Shown here in pieces: positions 26,467 to 35,026 of a DNA stretch of 52,192 nt. The notes beneath the pieces were generated by a model, which was given only the letters and a program-made list of their open reading frames with translations, was not told the origin of the DNA and searched no databases. A program made the position numbers and the translations under genes. This DNA comes from Dechloromonas sp. (GTDB lineage Bacteria; Pseudomonadota; Gammaproteobacteria; Burkholderiales; Rhodocyclaceae). The stretch lies in NCBI GenBank assembly GCA_016791065.1, contig JAEUOD010000161.1:1-52192 (forward strand), given 5' to 3'. Positions within the stretch are counted from its first letter, which is position 1. Each line of letters starts with the position of its first letter.

Positions 26467-27245
26467 GCAGACGTCCCCTGCGGATCGGACTCTCGGCCCG
26501 CATCTACCACCCGGAACCCGGCGCGACCGGCTTGCAGTCCAAGTCGCTGCACTACCTCGAACAATCGGTGGCGCACTGGGTCATGTCGCGCGAAGTGATG
26601 GTCTTCATGATCCCCTCGGTGAGTGGCGACGGCATTGTGCACCGCAGTCGCATCCGGCTCTCCGACTACCCGCAGTATCTCGACGGCCTGGTGCTGCAGG
26701 GCGGTGCCGACATCAGCCCGCAAAGCTATGGCGAGGAACCCTTGCGCCCCGAATGGGCCGGTGACCGCCTGCGCGACGCCTACGAAATGGAACTGCTGCA
26801 CGAGTTCATGGAGGCCGGCAAGCCGGTGCTCGGCATCTGTCGCGGCGCCCAACTGATCAACGTGGCGTTCGGCGGCACGCTCTATCAGGACATCCCGACC
26901 CAGTTCGACCAGCCGGTCGTCCATCAGCACGCCGACTACGACAAGCACGCGCATGCCATCGAATGGGATGCCGATTCCAGCCTGGCCCGACTTTACGGTG
27001 AGCGCCGCAGCGGCGGCGTGGTTTCCATTCACCACCAGGCAATCAAGGCCTTGGGCAAGGGCCTGCGCGTCGAGGCGCGGAGCGCCGAGGACGGCCTGAT
27101 CGAAGCCGTGCGCCTGGATGGCAAGGCCTACGTCACCGGCCTGCAGTGGCACCCGGAATTTCACCCGCCCGGCGCCGAACATCTGCTCGACTGCACACCG
27201 ATCCTCGACGAATTCCTCAACGCCGCCCGCGGCCGGCGCTGGTAG
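26463..27245 (+). CDS. Gamma-glutamyl-gamma-aminobutyrate hydrolase family protein (class I GATase-like)
   Basis: A 260-residue cytosolic hydrolase with the class I glutamine amidotransferase fold, peptidase C26/PuuD branch. The catalytic triad is complete: Cys126 in LGICRGAQLINV, His230 and Glu232 in QWHPEF. Family enzymes split gamma-glutamyl amides such as gamma-glutamyl-GABA, freeing glutamate. The N terminus RIGLSARIYHPEPG and the insert VFMIPSVSGD differ from E. coli PuuD, so the natural substrate may be another gamma-glutamyl compound. The ATG overlaps the antiporter stop (ATGA, with GGAGG seven bases upstream) and the next gene starts four bases after its stop. The company of a YbdK-type ligase, which would make gamma-glutamyl bonds, is notable. 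Confidence 0.85.
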   Translation: MSRRPLRIGLSARIYHPEPGATGLQSKSLHYLEQSVAHWVMSREVMVFMIPSVSGDGIVHRSRIRLSDYPQYLDGLVLQGGADISPQSYGEEPLRPEWAGDRLRDAYEMELLHEFMEAGKPVLGICRGAQLINVAFGGTLYQDIPTQFDQPVVHQHADYDKHAHAIEWDADSSLARLYGERRSGGVVSIHHQAIKALGKGLRVEARSAEDGLIEAVRLDGKAYVTGLQWHPEFHPPGAEHLLDCTPILDEFLNAARGRRW

Positions 27246-27248
27246 CCC

Positions 27249-28523
27249 GTGATCGAGCACCTGTTCGCCCTGCCGCGCACGCTCTGGGAAAGCCTGCTCG
27301 AACGCCTGATCTTCCTCCCCCCCTTCCCCGAGCAACTCGATTCGCTGGCCCTGTTCAGCCTGCTGCTCGTCGTCGGGCTGCTCATCGGCGAATGGCTGCA
27401 TGCGCGTGCCGGCTGGCCCAAGGTGATCGGCTACGTGCTGGCCGGCACGCTCTTCGGCCCGGCCCTGCTCGGCTGGATCAGCTTCGAGGCACTGGCCCAG
27501 GCACGCCCGATGGCCGATGCGGCGCTCGGCCTGCTGATGATGGAAGTCGGCCGCCGGCTCGATCTCTCTTGGCTGCTGCGCAATCGTGAGTTGCTGCGCA
27601 GCACGCTGAGCGACATTACGTTGTCCTTTCTCCTGATCTTCCTTTTCGCCCTCGCCGTGGTCGGCCTCAGCCCGGCCTGGGCCGCCGCCACGGCTGCCGT
27701 CACCATGGCTTCGGCACCGGCCGTCGTGCTGCTCACCATCGAGGAGGCCAAGGCCCAAGGCCAGGTCACCGAACGCATCATCCTGCATACCGCCATCGGC
27801 TCGGCCGCTTCCTTCGTCGCCTTTGCCATCGTGCTCGGCGTCGTCCATGCCGAACACAGCGAGGACTGGCTCAACGCCATCGCCCACCCGCTCTGGGTGG
27901 CCTTCGGCGCCCTGCTTCTGGCCGCCATCGGCAGCCGCCTGGCGCTGCTCATCGGCCACCTACTGCCCAAGCGTTCGCTCGCTCAGGTCTTCGTCCTCAT
28001 CGCTTCCGCCCTGCTCTGTGTCGGCATCGCCCGCATGCTGGCGGTGCCGGTCTTTCTCACCCTTTTCCTGATGGGCATCCTGCTCGCCACCCAGGACCGC
28101 CAGCAGACGCTGCGCTATACCGAACTACCCGAGGGCCACTGGCTGCTCGCCATCATCCTCTTCGTCATCGTCGGCGCCTCGCTGCCCTGGCAGGACTTCA
28201 CCTGGCTGATCGGCTTGCAGGCAATCGGCCTGCTCGTCGTTCGCGCTGCGGCCAAGACGGCCGCCCTCGCCTGGTCGGGCGGCAGCCTGCCACTACGGAA
28301 GCGCCTGCTGGTCGGCGTCGGCATCCAGCCGCTGTCAGCGACAGCCGTCTTCATGGCCTATGAAATCGCCAGCCTCTACCCGGAAATCGGCCGCTCGGCG
28401 CTGGCCCTGCCGCTGTTCTCGGCGGCGATCATGGAACTGGCCGGCCCCGCCCTGTGCCGACAGGCCCTGCGCCGCTCCGGCGAATGCGAGGGCGGTGGCG
28501 AAGCGCAAGGAGGTATCGCATGA
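27249..28523 (+). CDS. Cation:proton antiporter (CPA2 type), second copy
   Basis: A 424-residue inner-membrane exchanger-like protein, about 12 helices, distantly similar to the antiporter two genes upstream; the two are not recent duplicates. VIGYVLAGTLFGPALLGWI (about 59-77) is the family signature; IGVGIQPLS-type and GHLLPKR segments are also present. An N-terminal extension of about 30 residues precedes TM1. It has no cytoplasmic RCK domain. The probable start is a GTG at 27249, three bases after the previous stop, so ribosome re-initiation is likely. Its stop overlaps the ybdK-type start in ATGA. The two antiporters could form a heteromeric exchanger; this is inference from pairing only. 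Confidence 0.83.
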   Translation: MIEHLFALPRTLWESLLERLIFLPPFPEQLDSLALFSLLLVVGLLIGEWLHARAGWPKVIGYVLAGTLFGPALLGWISFEALAQARPMADAALGLLMMEVGRRLDLSWLLRNRELLRSTLSDITLSFLLIFLFALAVVGLSPAWAAATAAVTMASAPAVVLLTIEEAKAQGQVTERIILHTAIGSAASFVAFAIVLGVVHAEHSEDWLNAIAHPLWVAFGALLLAAIGSRLALLIGHLLPKRSLAQVFVLIASALLCVGIARMLAVPVFLTLFLMGILLATQDRQQTLRYTELPEGHWLLAIILFVIVGASLPWQDFTWLIGLQAIGLLVVRAAAKTAALAWSGGSLPLRKRLLVGVGIQPLSATAVFMAYEIASLYPEIGRSALALPLFSAAIMELAGPALCRQALRRSGECEGGGEAQGGIA

Positions 28524-29677
28524 GCACCGCTTCACTTGGCGAATTCACCCACAGCGAGCCGCTCACCCTGGGCGTCGAGCTTGAACTGCAACTGGTGTCG
28601 CGGCGCGATTTCGACCTGACGCGCGGCGCCACCGACCTCATCGGCAGCCTCGATTACGACGGACGCTTCGGCGAGATCAAGCTCGAAATCACCGAGAGCA
28701 TGATCGAGATCAGCACCCAGCCCCAGGCCAGCGTCGATGGCATCGCCGCCGACCTCGCCGGGTTGCGCGACACCCTACGCGAACATGGCCAGCGCAACAA
28801 CATCGGCATCTGCGGCGGCGGCACCCACCCTTTCCACCGCTGGCCGGACCGCCGCATCTGCCCAGGCGAGCGCTTCGACGTGCTCTACCAGCGCTATGGC
28901 TACCTGGCCAAGCAATTCACCGTTTTCGGGCAGCACATCCATATCGGCTGCACCTCAGCCGACGAGGCGATCTGGCTGACCCAGGCGCTCGGCGTCTATG
29001 TTCCGGCCTTCATTGCGCTCTCGGCCTCCTCGCCTTTTGTCGATGGTGTCGACAGCTTCTTCCAGTCGGCGCGGCTCAATGCCGTTTCCGCCTTCCCGCT
29101 CAGCGGCCAGTGTCCGGCGCTGGCCGATTGGGATGCCTTTGTCGAACACTTCAATTTTCTGCAGGCCTGCGGCATTGCCCAGGGCATCAAGGATCTGTAC
29201 TGGGATGTCCGCCCCAAACCGGAATTCGGCACCGTCGAGATTCGCGTCTGCGACACGCCGCTGGGGATCGAGCAAGCCACAGCCCTCGCCGCGCTGGCAC
29301 AATCGCTGTCACGCTGGCTGCTGCGCACCCGCCCCCCACTGCATACCAAAAAGCAGCTTTACGTCGCGCGCTACAACAAGTTTCAGGCCTGCCGCTACGG
29401 TATGGCAGCGATGATTTCCGACCCCGTTGCCGGCTGTCAGCTCCCGCTGAAGGACATCCTCGGCGAACTGTTCGAACAACTGACGCCGGATGCCGAAGCC
29501 CTCGACTGCGCGCACTGGCTGAATACCCTGCGGCCGCTGCTCGATGCAAGTACCGGCGATGCGGCCTGGTTGCGCCAACAGCACGCGGCTCATGGCAATC
29601 TGCATGATGTCGTGCGTCAGGCCAGCGAACGCCTGATGCAGGCCCCACCCCGCAAATCCTGGGAGACTCCCCGATGA
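28520..29677 (+). CDS. ybdK: YbdK-type carboxylate-amine ligase (glutamate-cysteine ligase family 2)
   Basis: A 385-residue cytosolic enzyme of the GCS2 family. E. coli YbdK has weak gamma-glutamylcysteine ligase activity; relatives make other gamma-glutamyl amides. Family motifs: LTLGVELELQLV (about 14-25) with the metal-binding glutamates, EITESMIEISTQP (about 56-68), GGGTHPFHRW (about 99-108), a QHIHIGC block, and EFGTVEIRVCDTP. The active-site residues are all kept, so it should be active. The amine substrate is unknown. The ATG overlaps the antiporter stop in ATGA with GGAGG upstream, and its own stop overlaps the next start in ATGA. It is positioned to feed the hydrolase encoded two genes upstream. 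Confidence 0.92.
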   Translation: MSTASLGEFTHSEPLTLGVELELQLVSRRDFDLTRGATDLIGSLDYDGRFGEIKLEITESMIEISTQPQASVDGIAADLAGLRDTLREHGQRNNIGICGGGTHPFHRWPDRRICPGERFDVLYQRYGYLAKQFTVFGQHIHIGCTSADEAIWLTQALGVYVPAFIALSASSPFVDGVDSFFQSARLNAVSAFPLSGQCPALADWDAFVEHFNFLQACGIAQGIKDLYWDVRPKPEFGTVEIRVCDTPLGIEQATALAALAQSLSRWLLRTRPPLHTKKQLYVARYNKFQACRYGMAAMISDPVAGCQLPLKDILGELFEQLTPDAEALDCAHWLNTLRPLLDASTGDAAWLRQQHAAHGNLHDVVRQASERLMQAPPRKSWETPR

Positions 29678-30927
29678 AACGCCGGCTGACCGCCCTTTCC
29701 CTGTGCCTCAGTCTCACTGCCATGGCAGCCGAACCGGCCTGCCAGTTCGAGAGCATCCCCAGCGGCCCGCAGAAGCTCGGGCGCTGGATCGACAAGGGCA
29801 ACTGGCTGAGCAACGAGAACCTGCGCGTCACGCTCCCCGCCGCCAATACCTTCATGCCGGCCCAACGCATGTTGCTGGCCCAGGGCGGCGAAGCCCTGCG
29901 CCCGGCCAACCGGATTCTCGACCTCAACGCAGCCAAGGCCATCGACCCCCACGATGGCCGCGAACGCGACCTGGCCTTCCTGCTCGACAGCCGACTGGGC
30001 GCCGATGGCCTCCTCGTCCTGCAGAACGGCCGCATCCTTGGCGAACGCTACCGCAACGGCCAGCAGCCCGAAGACCCGCGCCTCCTCCTGCAAGCCACCC
30101 GCCCCCTGCTCAACCTGCTGGGTGCGGTCAGCATCGGCCAGGGCAAGCTGGTCGCCGACCGCGCCCTCAACCGTTACGTCCCGGCGCTAGGCAGCCAGCC
30201 CGGCATCCGCAAGCAATCCGTCCAGCGCCTGCTGGAAAGCAAGGAAGGCCGCGCCTGGCGCGATGAAGACCTGGTGGCCTGGCAACAGGCTGGCGGCTGG
30301 ATGCCGAACGCCCCGACAACGGGCGTGCGCGCCTGGCTGGCCAAACCCGGCCGCTGGGAAATACCCGAAACCGACATCGCGCCGGTACCGCTCACCGGCA
30401 CACCCGAAAACGACCTGCTCGCCTGGCTGCTGACCGAAAGTAACGGCGTGCCGCTTTCCCGGCTGTTCTGCGAGCAGTTGCAGAGCCGCCTGCGCCCCGA
30501 GCACCCCGTGCTCTGGCTGACCGACCCGCAGGGGGTCGAACTGGCCGATGGACTGGCTCTCTCGCTGCGCGATTTCGGCAAACTCGGCCAGGTTCTGCTC
30601 GAAACCCGCAGCAACCGCAATCGCAGCAAGATTCCCGGCTGGTTCATCGAAACCCTGACCGCCTCGGCCGGCCTGCGCACCCCGGAAATCCCCGGTCTCG
30701 CCAAGGGCAGCGAGGCGCGCTACGGCTTCATCCATCTCGGCGGCGACCCCAGCCGCGCCGCCCTGATCGGCCCGAACGGCACCAGCCTCTACATCGACTT
30801 CGACCGCCGCCTGGTCATCGCCCTCTACACCAGCAATCCGGTCACCACCTCGCCGCTCCTGCTGGCGACGCTGGAACAGTTCTGGAAAGCGGTGGGCAAT
30901 TCGGGCATGGCGCTGCGCAAACCCTGA
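29674..30927 (+). CDS. Exported serine-hydrolase-fold protein with lost catalytic residues
   Basis: A 417-residue protein with a Sec signal peptide (residues 1-19, ending AMAA). The body resembles the class C beta-lactamase/6-aminohexanoate-dimer hydrolase fold: DGLLVLQNGRILGERYRN precedes the position of the SxxK motif, and GQGKLVADRALNRYVPALG follows as in active enzymes. The SxxK site itself reads A141-T-R-P144, so both the nucleophilic serine and the general-base lysine are gone. Unless another serine serves, it is a pseudoenzyme, perhaps a periplasmic binding or scaffold protein. The ATG overlaps the ligase stop (ATGA), which fixes it as the fifth and last gene of the operon. No obvious terminator follows. 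Confidence 0.7.
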   Translation: MKRRLTALSLCLSLTAMAAEPACQFESIPSGPQKLGRWIDKGNWLSNENLRVTLPAANTFMPAQRMLLAQGGEALRPANRILDLNAAKAIDPHDGRERDLAFLLDSRLGADGLLVLQNGRILGERYRNGQQPEDPRLLLQATRPLLNLLGAVSIGQGKLVADRALNRYVPALGSQPGIRKQSVQRLLESKEGRAWRDEDLVAWQQAGGWMPNAPTTGVRAWLAKPGRWEIPETDIAPVPLTGTPENDLLAWLLTESNGVPLSRLFCEQLQSRLRPEHPVLWLTDPQGVELADGLALSLRDFGKLGQVLLETRSNRNRSKIPGWFIETLTASAGLRTPEIPGLAKGSEARYGFIHLGGDPSRAALIGPNGTSLYIDFDRRLVIALYTSNPVTTSPLLLATLEQFWKAVGNSGMALRKP

Positions 30928-30967
30928 ACCGCCGACTGCGGATGCGATCACCTGCCAAAGTAACGCC

Positions 30968-30988
30968 ATTCCGGGCTTGACACGGAAT
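30968..30988. repeat. Short dispersed-repeat-like palindrome
   Basis: ATTCCG (30968-30973) and CGGAAT (30983-30988) flank GGCTTGACA, within a block ending GGAATCCAG. Its form resembles the small palindromic intergenic elements that occur in many copies in proteobacterial chromosomes. Only one copy is visible in this window, so the repeat status is from resemblance. The TTGACA inside it lacks a matching -10 box. Confidence 0.4.
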
Positions 30989-31098
30989 CCAGTCATGTCC
31001 TTCAGCCTGTCGCCAGCCGGGCCAGGTAACTGGACATCACGGCATAGCCGGCGTAACCTATCCATATGAGCCAATTAATCGGCCCAATGGAGCCAACC

Positions 31099-31629
31099 AT
31101 GACCACTCAAGCCAACAAGAACACTCCTCGTAGCACTGCCCAAGGTGCGCGATTCCTGCCGGCGTCCGGATCGCCGATGTCAGGCAAGGGACGCACCAAG
31201 GAGAGCAGCTATCTCCGGATGTTCAAGGCCAGCCCGAGCGAACGCATCGACCTCATCCGCAAGGGTCTGCCGGCTGAAATCGTCGTCACGACCGGGACCG
31301 ACATGGGCATGTCGAAGGAACGCCTGCTCGCCTTCCTACAATTCCCGCGGACCACGATCAACCGCAAGATCGCCCGCAACGAAGCCCTGCCGCCCGAGTT
31401 TTCGGAACGCATGATCGGCCTGCAAAAACTCATCGGCCAGGTTGAAAGCATCATGGCGGAATCCGGTGTCGACCGGGATTTCAACGCGGCGCACTGGGTC
31501 GCCCAATGGCTCGAACAACCTTCGCCAGCGCTCGCCAATGCCAAGCCGGCGGATTACATGGATACGGTCGAAGGCCAGGAACTGGTTTCCGGACTGCTCG
31601 CCAGAATGCAATCGGGCGCCTACGCATGA
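31099..31629 (+). CDS. Antitoxin of the RES/Xre type (MbcA/ParS/Xre toxin-binding family)
   Basis: A 176-residue protein. The first ~50 residues are polar and probably disordered; the middle (ERLLAFLQFPRTTINRKIARNE, about 72-93) is an Xre-like helix-turn-helix variant, and the C-terminal part with ADYMDTVEGQELVSGLLARMQSG is the DUF2384 toxin-binding domain of MbcA/ParS antitoxins. Earlier in-frame ATGs occur at 31066 and 31087, but GGAG at 31089-31092 is six bases before the ATG at 31099, which is preferred. The stop overlaps the toxin start in ATGA, the usual coupling in these pairs. It would neutralise the RES toxin and probably represses its own promoter. Confidence 0.87.
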   Translation: MTTQANKNTPRSTAQGARFLPASGSPMSGKGRTKESSYLRMFKASPSERIDLIRKGLPAEIVVTTGTDMGMSKERLLAFLQFPRTTINRKIARNEALPPEFSERMIGLQKLIGQVESIMAESGVDRDFNAAHWVAQWLEQPSPALANAKPADYMDTVEGQELVSGLLARMQSGAYA

Positions 31630-32105
31630 TGCCGGCGTGGCGGATCGCCACGGATACCCGCAGCTATACCGCCGACGACCTGAGCGGCACGGGCGCGAAG
31701 AACACCGGCGGCCGCTGGAACAGCCCGGGCAACCCCCTTGTCTATGCTTCCGGCTCGCGCGCTCTGGCCTGCCTGGAAACCCTGGTGCATCTGGGCAGCG
31801 GCGGTTTGCCGCTGAATCGCTATCTGGTCCGGATCGACATTCCTGACGATGTGTGGGACAAGCGCCAGGAACTCGATCTGGTCAATGCGCCGGTCGGCTG
31901 GGATGCTCTCCCGCAGGGCATGACCAGCCTGAATATTGGCGATGCCTGGCTGGCCGGCAAGGCAACGGCCATCCTGCTGGTGCCCTCGATTGTGGTGCCC
32001 GAGGAGCCGAACATCCTGATCAACCCGGCTCACCCGGATGCGCGCGGCATCACCGCGACCAAGCTCAGGAAGTGGCTGTACGACGCGCGGATGGCCAAAG
32101 CCTGA
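31626..32105 (+). CDS. RES-domain toxin (NAD+-degrading type)
   Basis: A 159-residue RES domain, single-domain length. In characterised RES toxins (Mycobacterium MbcT, Photorhabdus and Pseudomonas RES) the domain depletes NAD+ and stops growth. The conserved core is seen: Arg near residue 6 and RWNSPGNPLVYAS (about 30-42) with the Arg/Tyr pair, followed by ACLETLVHL with the conserved glutamate (about 49-57), and LLVPSIVVPEEPNILINP late in the chain. Nothing suggests inactivation. The ATG overlaps the antitoxin stop; a second ATG follows directly. The pair sits between the antiporter operon and hflX without other mobile-element signs. Confidence 0.92.
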   Translation: MMPAWRIATDTRSYTADDLSGTGAKNTGGRWNSPGNPLVYASGSRALACLETLVHLGSGGLPLNRYLVRIDIPDDVWDKRQELDLVNAPVGWDALPQGMTSLNIGDAWLAGKATAILLVPSIVVPEEPNILINPAHPDARGITATKLRKWLYDARMAKA

Positions 32106-32211
32106 TCCATTTCGCAACACCATTCGCGGCGGCGTTTGACGCGCCTGCGTACCCACAACAGCGTTGACGGGTACTATCTGCCCTCGCCCAATTTCGAGAA
32201 GCCAGTCCGCA

Positions 32212-33546
32212 ATGCAAATTGAAGTAAAAGAGAAGCCCAGCTACGCCGTCGTCGCCGCCGTTCAACTGCCTACCGTCAGCGACACCGAATTCGAGGCTTC
32301 GCTCGCCGAACTGCGCGAACTGGCCAAAACACTGGGTTTCACCGTCGTCCGGACTTTTATCCAGAAACGCGCCGGCTTCGACACGACAGGCTATCTCGGC
32401 ATCGGCAAGCGCCAGGAAATCCACCACTTCGTCAATAACGAGGCTGGCTACGTCGAGACCGCGCATGCAGCACCCTGCGAGATCGACGTCATCCTCGTCG
32501 ACCACGAGATTTCACCGTCGCAGGCGCGCAACCTCGAAAAGGAAGTGGGCTGCGAAGTGATGGACCGCACCATGGTCATCCTCGAAATCTTCCACCGCAA
32601 CGCGCGCTCCCGCGCCGCCAAGGCGCAGGTCGAAATCGCCCGCCTCGGCTACATGGCGCCGCGCCTGCGCGAAGCCGCCAAGCTGGCCGGACCGCAGGGC
32701 CGCCAGCGCAGCGGCGTCGGCGGCCGCGGTGCCGGCGAATCGCACACCGAGCTCGACCGCCGCAAGATTCGCGACCGCATCGCCGAACTGCAGCTCGAAA
32801 TCGTCGCCATGGATGCCGAGCGCCAGACCCAGCGCGCCCGCCGCCAGGAACGCCAGGGCCTGGCCAGCGTCGCCCTGGTCGGCTACACCAACGCCGGCAA
32901 ATCAACGCTGATGCGCGCCCTTACCGGCAGCGAGGTGCTGGTCGCCAACAAGCTGTTCGCGACGCTCGACACCACCGTTCGCACCCTTTACCCGGAAAGC
33001 GTGCCACGCGTGCTGGTCAGCGACACCGTCGGCTTCATCAAGAACCTGCCGCACGGCCTCGTCGCCTCCTTCAAGTCCACGCTCGACGAGGCGCTCGATG
33101 CCGGCCTTCTGCTCCACGTGATCGACGCCAGCGACCCCGGTTTCGAGCGTCAGCTCGACGTCACCGACAAGGTGCTGGCCGAAATTGCCGCCGATACCCT
33201 GCCCCGCCTGCTCATCTTCAACAAGATCGACCACGTCGGCGATGCCGCCGCACAGGCAGCCTGCGAAGCCGACCTGCAGGCCCGCTACCCCGGCTGTGTC
33301 GTGATGAGCGCCCGCCGCCCGGACGATGTGATGCGGCTCCACCAGAAGATCGTCGCCTTCTTCCAGCAGAACCTGGTCGAAGCCGAACTCTTCCTGCCTT
33401 GGTCGACCCAGCAACTGCGCAAGGAAATTTATGCGGGTTGCCAGGTGCTCTCGGAGAGCGCCGACGAGGAAGGCGCCAGCTTCAAGGTACGCGGCGAAGC
33501 GGCCACCATTGATAGCCTGCGCGAACGATTTACCCGGATAAGTTGA
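32212..33546 (+). CDS. hflX: Ribosome-associated GTPase HflX
   Basis: A 444-residue cytosolic GTPase. HflX binds the ribosome, splits stalled 70S particles and helps recovery from stress. The N-terminal HflX domain (GIGKRQEIHHFV, about 65-76) and the glycine-rich linker (GRQRSGVGGRGAGESHTELDRR) are typical. The G domain has the P-loop GYTNAGKST (about 224-232), DTVGFI (G3) and NKID (G4). The length is as in other proteobacteria. The ATG at 32212 starts MQIEVKEKP; an upstream in-frame ATG has no coding character. In many relatives it is next to hfq; here the upstream neighbour is the RES toxin and the downstream neighbour is convergent, so it stands alone. Confidence 0.93.
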   Translation: MQIEVKEKPSYAVVAAVQLPTVSDTEFEASLAELRELAKTLGFTVVRTFIQKRAGFDTTGYLGIGKRQEIHHFVNNEAGYVETAHAAPCEIDVILVDHEISPSQARNLEKEVGCEVMDRTMVILEIFHRNARSRAAKAQVEIARLGYMAPRLREAAKLAGPQGRQRSGVGGRGAGESHTELDRRKIRDRIAELQLEIVAMDAERQTQRARRQERQGLASVALVGYTNAGKSTLMRALTGSEVLVANKLFATLDTTVRTLYPESVPRVLVSDTVGFIKNLPHGLVASFKSTLDEALDAGLLLHVIDASDPGFERQLDVTDKVLAEIAADTLPRLLIFNKIDHVGDAAAQAACEADLQARYPGCVVMSARRPDDVMRLHQKIVAFFQQNLVEAELFLPWSTQQLRKEIYAGCQVLSESADEEGASFKVRGEAATIDSLRERFTRIS

Positions 33547-33628
33547 TAGCGATCCCGGCAAATTCTCATACTGCGGTTTGTCAGGAATCGGCCATAAGCA
33601 CCCTCCCAAACCGGTATCGTCAGACGAA

Positions 33629-35026
33629 TCAGAACAACTTGCCCGGATTCATCAATCCTTGCGGATCGAGCATCTGCTTGATCGATCGCATTAGCGCCTG
33701 TTCGACCGGGCTCTTGTAGCGCTGCAGTTCCTCCCGCTTGAGCTGGCCGATGCCGTGCTCGGCCGAGATCGAGCCCTGTAACTCATTGACCAGGTCATGG
33801 ACGATACGATTGACCGCCGACTGGTTGCCGATGAAGGCGGCGTTGTCCTGGGCATCGGGTTTCGAGAGGTTGTAGTGCAGGTTGCCATCGCCGACGTGGC
33901 CGAAGGCGACGATGCGGATGCCGGGGAAGGCAGCGGCCAGCGCGGCATCGGCGCGAGCCAGGAATTCGGGGATGCGGGATACCGGCACGGCGATGTCGTG
34001 CTTGATGCTGACACCTTCAATCTTCTGGGCCTCCGAGATGTTTTCGCGCAGCGCCCAGAGTTTTTGCGCCTGTGCCACGGAGGCGGCCAGGGTGCCATCG
34101 CCGACCATGCCGGAGGCCACTTGCGCCGCCAGCCATGCTTCAATGGCCGCCGGATCGGCATCGGAGAATTCAGCCAGGATGTACCACGGGCTGTGTGCTG
34201 TCGGCCGGGCGCTGCCGGCGATATTCTTGAGCACCAGCCCGAGCGCCACGTCGGAGACCAGTTCGAATGCGGTCAAATGGGCATCGAAGCCGCTTTTCGC
34301 CTGGTTGAGCAGTTCGACGGCCACCGCCGGCGTGGCGACATTGAGCCAGCAGGTAGTCTGCACTTTCGGCAGGGGGAAAAGCTTGAGCACGGCGGCTGTG
34401 ATGATACCCAGCGTGCCTTCGGCGCCGATGAAAAGCTGCTTGAGGTCGTAGCCGGTATTGTCCTTGCGCAGGCCGCGCAGGCCATCCCAGATTTCGCCGG
34501 AGGGCAGCACAACCTCAAGGCCGAGCGTCAGTTCGCGGGTATTGCCGTAGCGCAACACCTGGACGCCGCCGGCATTGGTCGAAAGATTGCCGCCGATCTG
34601 GCAACTGCCTTCGGCGGCGAGCGATAGCGGGAAAAGACGGTCTGCGGCGCGCGCTGCTTCCTGCACGGCGGCGAGGATGCAGCCGGCGTCAACGGTGATG
34701 GTGTTGTTGCCGGCATCGACTTCGCGGATGCGGTTGAGACGCGACAGGCACAGCAGCACCGCCCTGCCCTCGCCATCCGGCGTCGCCGCGCCGCAGTGGC
34801 CGGTGTTGCCGCCCTGCGGCACGCTGGGCACGCCGGCCGCGACGCAGGCCTGCACCACGGCAGCGACTTCAGCGGTATTGGCCGGCCGCACCAGGCATTG
34901 TGCTCGGCCGGTATAGCGCCCGCGCCAATCGGTCAGGCAGGGCGCGAGGTCGGCGGGATCGCTCAGGACGTTGGCCGCCCCGACAATCCCTTCCAACCGT
35001 TCAGACAGGCTCGGCGTAGAGGTCAT
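33629..35026 (-). CDS. FAD-linked oxidoreductase (D-2-hydroxyacid dehydrogenase/GlcD type)
   Basis: A 465-residue enzyme of the VAO/PCMH flavoprotein family. [16 protein letters not shown] (about 71-86) binds FAD, and the C-terminal FAD_oxidase_C domain has [11 protein letters not shown] and [11 protein letters not shown]. Such enzymes oxidise D-lactate, glycolate or D-2-hydroxyglutarate and pass electrons to a quinone, ETF or an Fe-S partner. The specific substrate is not apparent. It starts 26 bases inside the end of rimO and is likely translated from the same message; no Fe-S GlcF-like gene is beside it, although an orphan Fe-S protein is encoded at 44954. Confidence 0.87.
   Translation of the reverse strand: MTSTPSLSERLEGIVGAANVLSDPADLAPCLTDWRGRYTGRAQCLVRPANTAEVAAVVQACVAAGVPSVPQGGNTGHCGAATPDGEGRAVLLCLSRLNRIREVDAGNNTITVDAGCILAAVQEAARAADRLFPLSLAAEGSCQIGGNLSTNAGGVQVLRYGNTRELTLGLEVVLPSGEIWDGLRGLRKDNTGYDLKQLFIGAEGTLGIITAAVLKLFPLPKVQTTCWLNVATPAVAVELLNQAKSGFDAHLTAFELVSDVALGLVLKNIAGSARPTAHSPWYILAEFSDADPAAIEAWLAAQVASGMVGDGTLAASVAQAQKLWALRENISEAQKIEGVSIKHDIAVPVSRIPEFLARADAALAAAFPGIRIVAFGHVGDGNLHYNLSKPDAQDNAAFIGNQSAVNRIVHDLVNELQGSISAEHGIGQLKREELQRYKSPVEQALMRSIKQMLDPQGLMNPGKLF

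Noticed and set aside
30977-30982. TTGACA ahead of the toxin-antitoxin pair
   Set aside because: It lies inside the palindromic repeat and lacks a -10 partner, so it was not used as promoter evidence.
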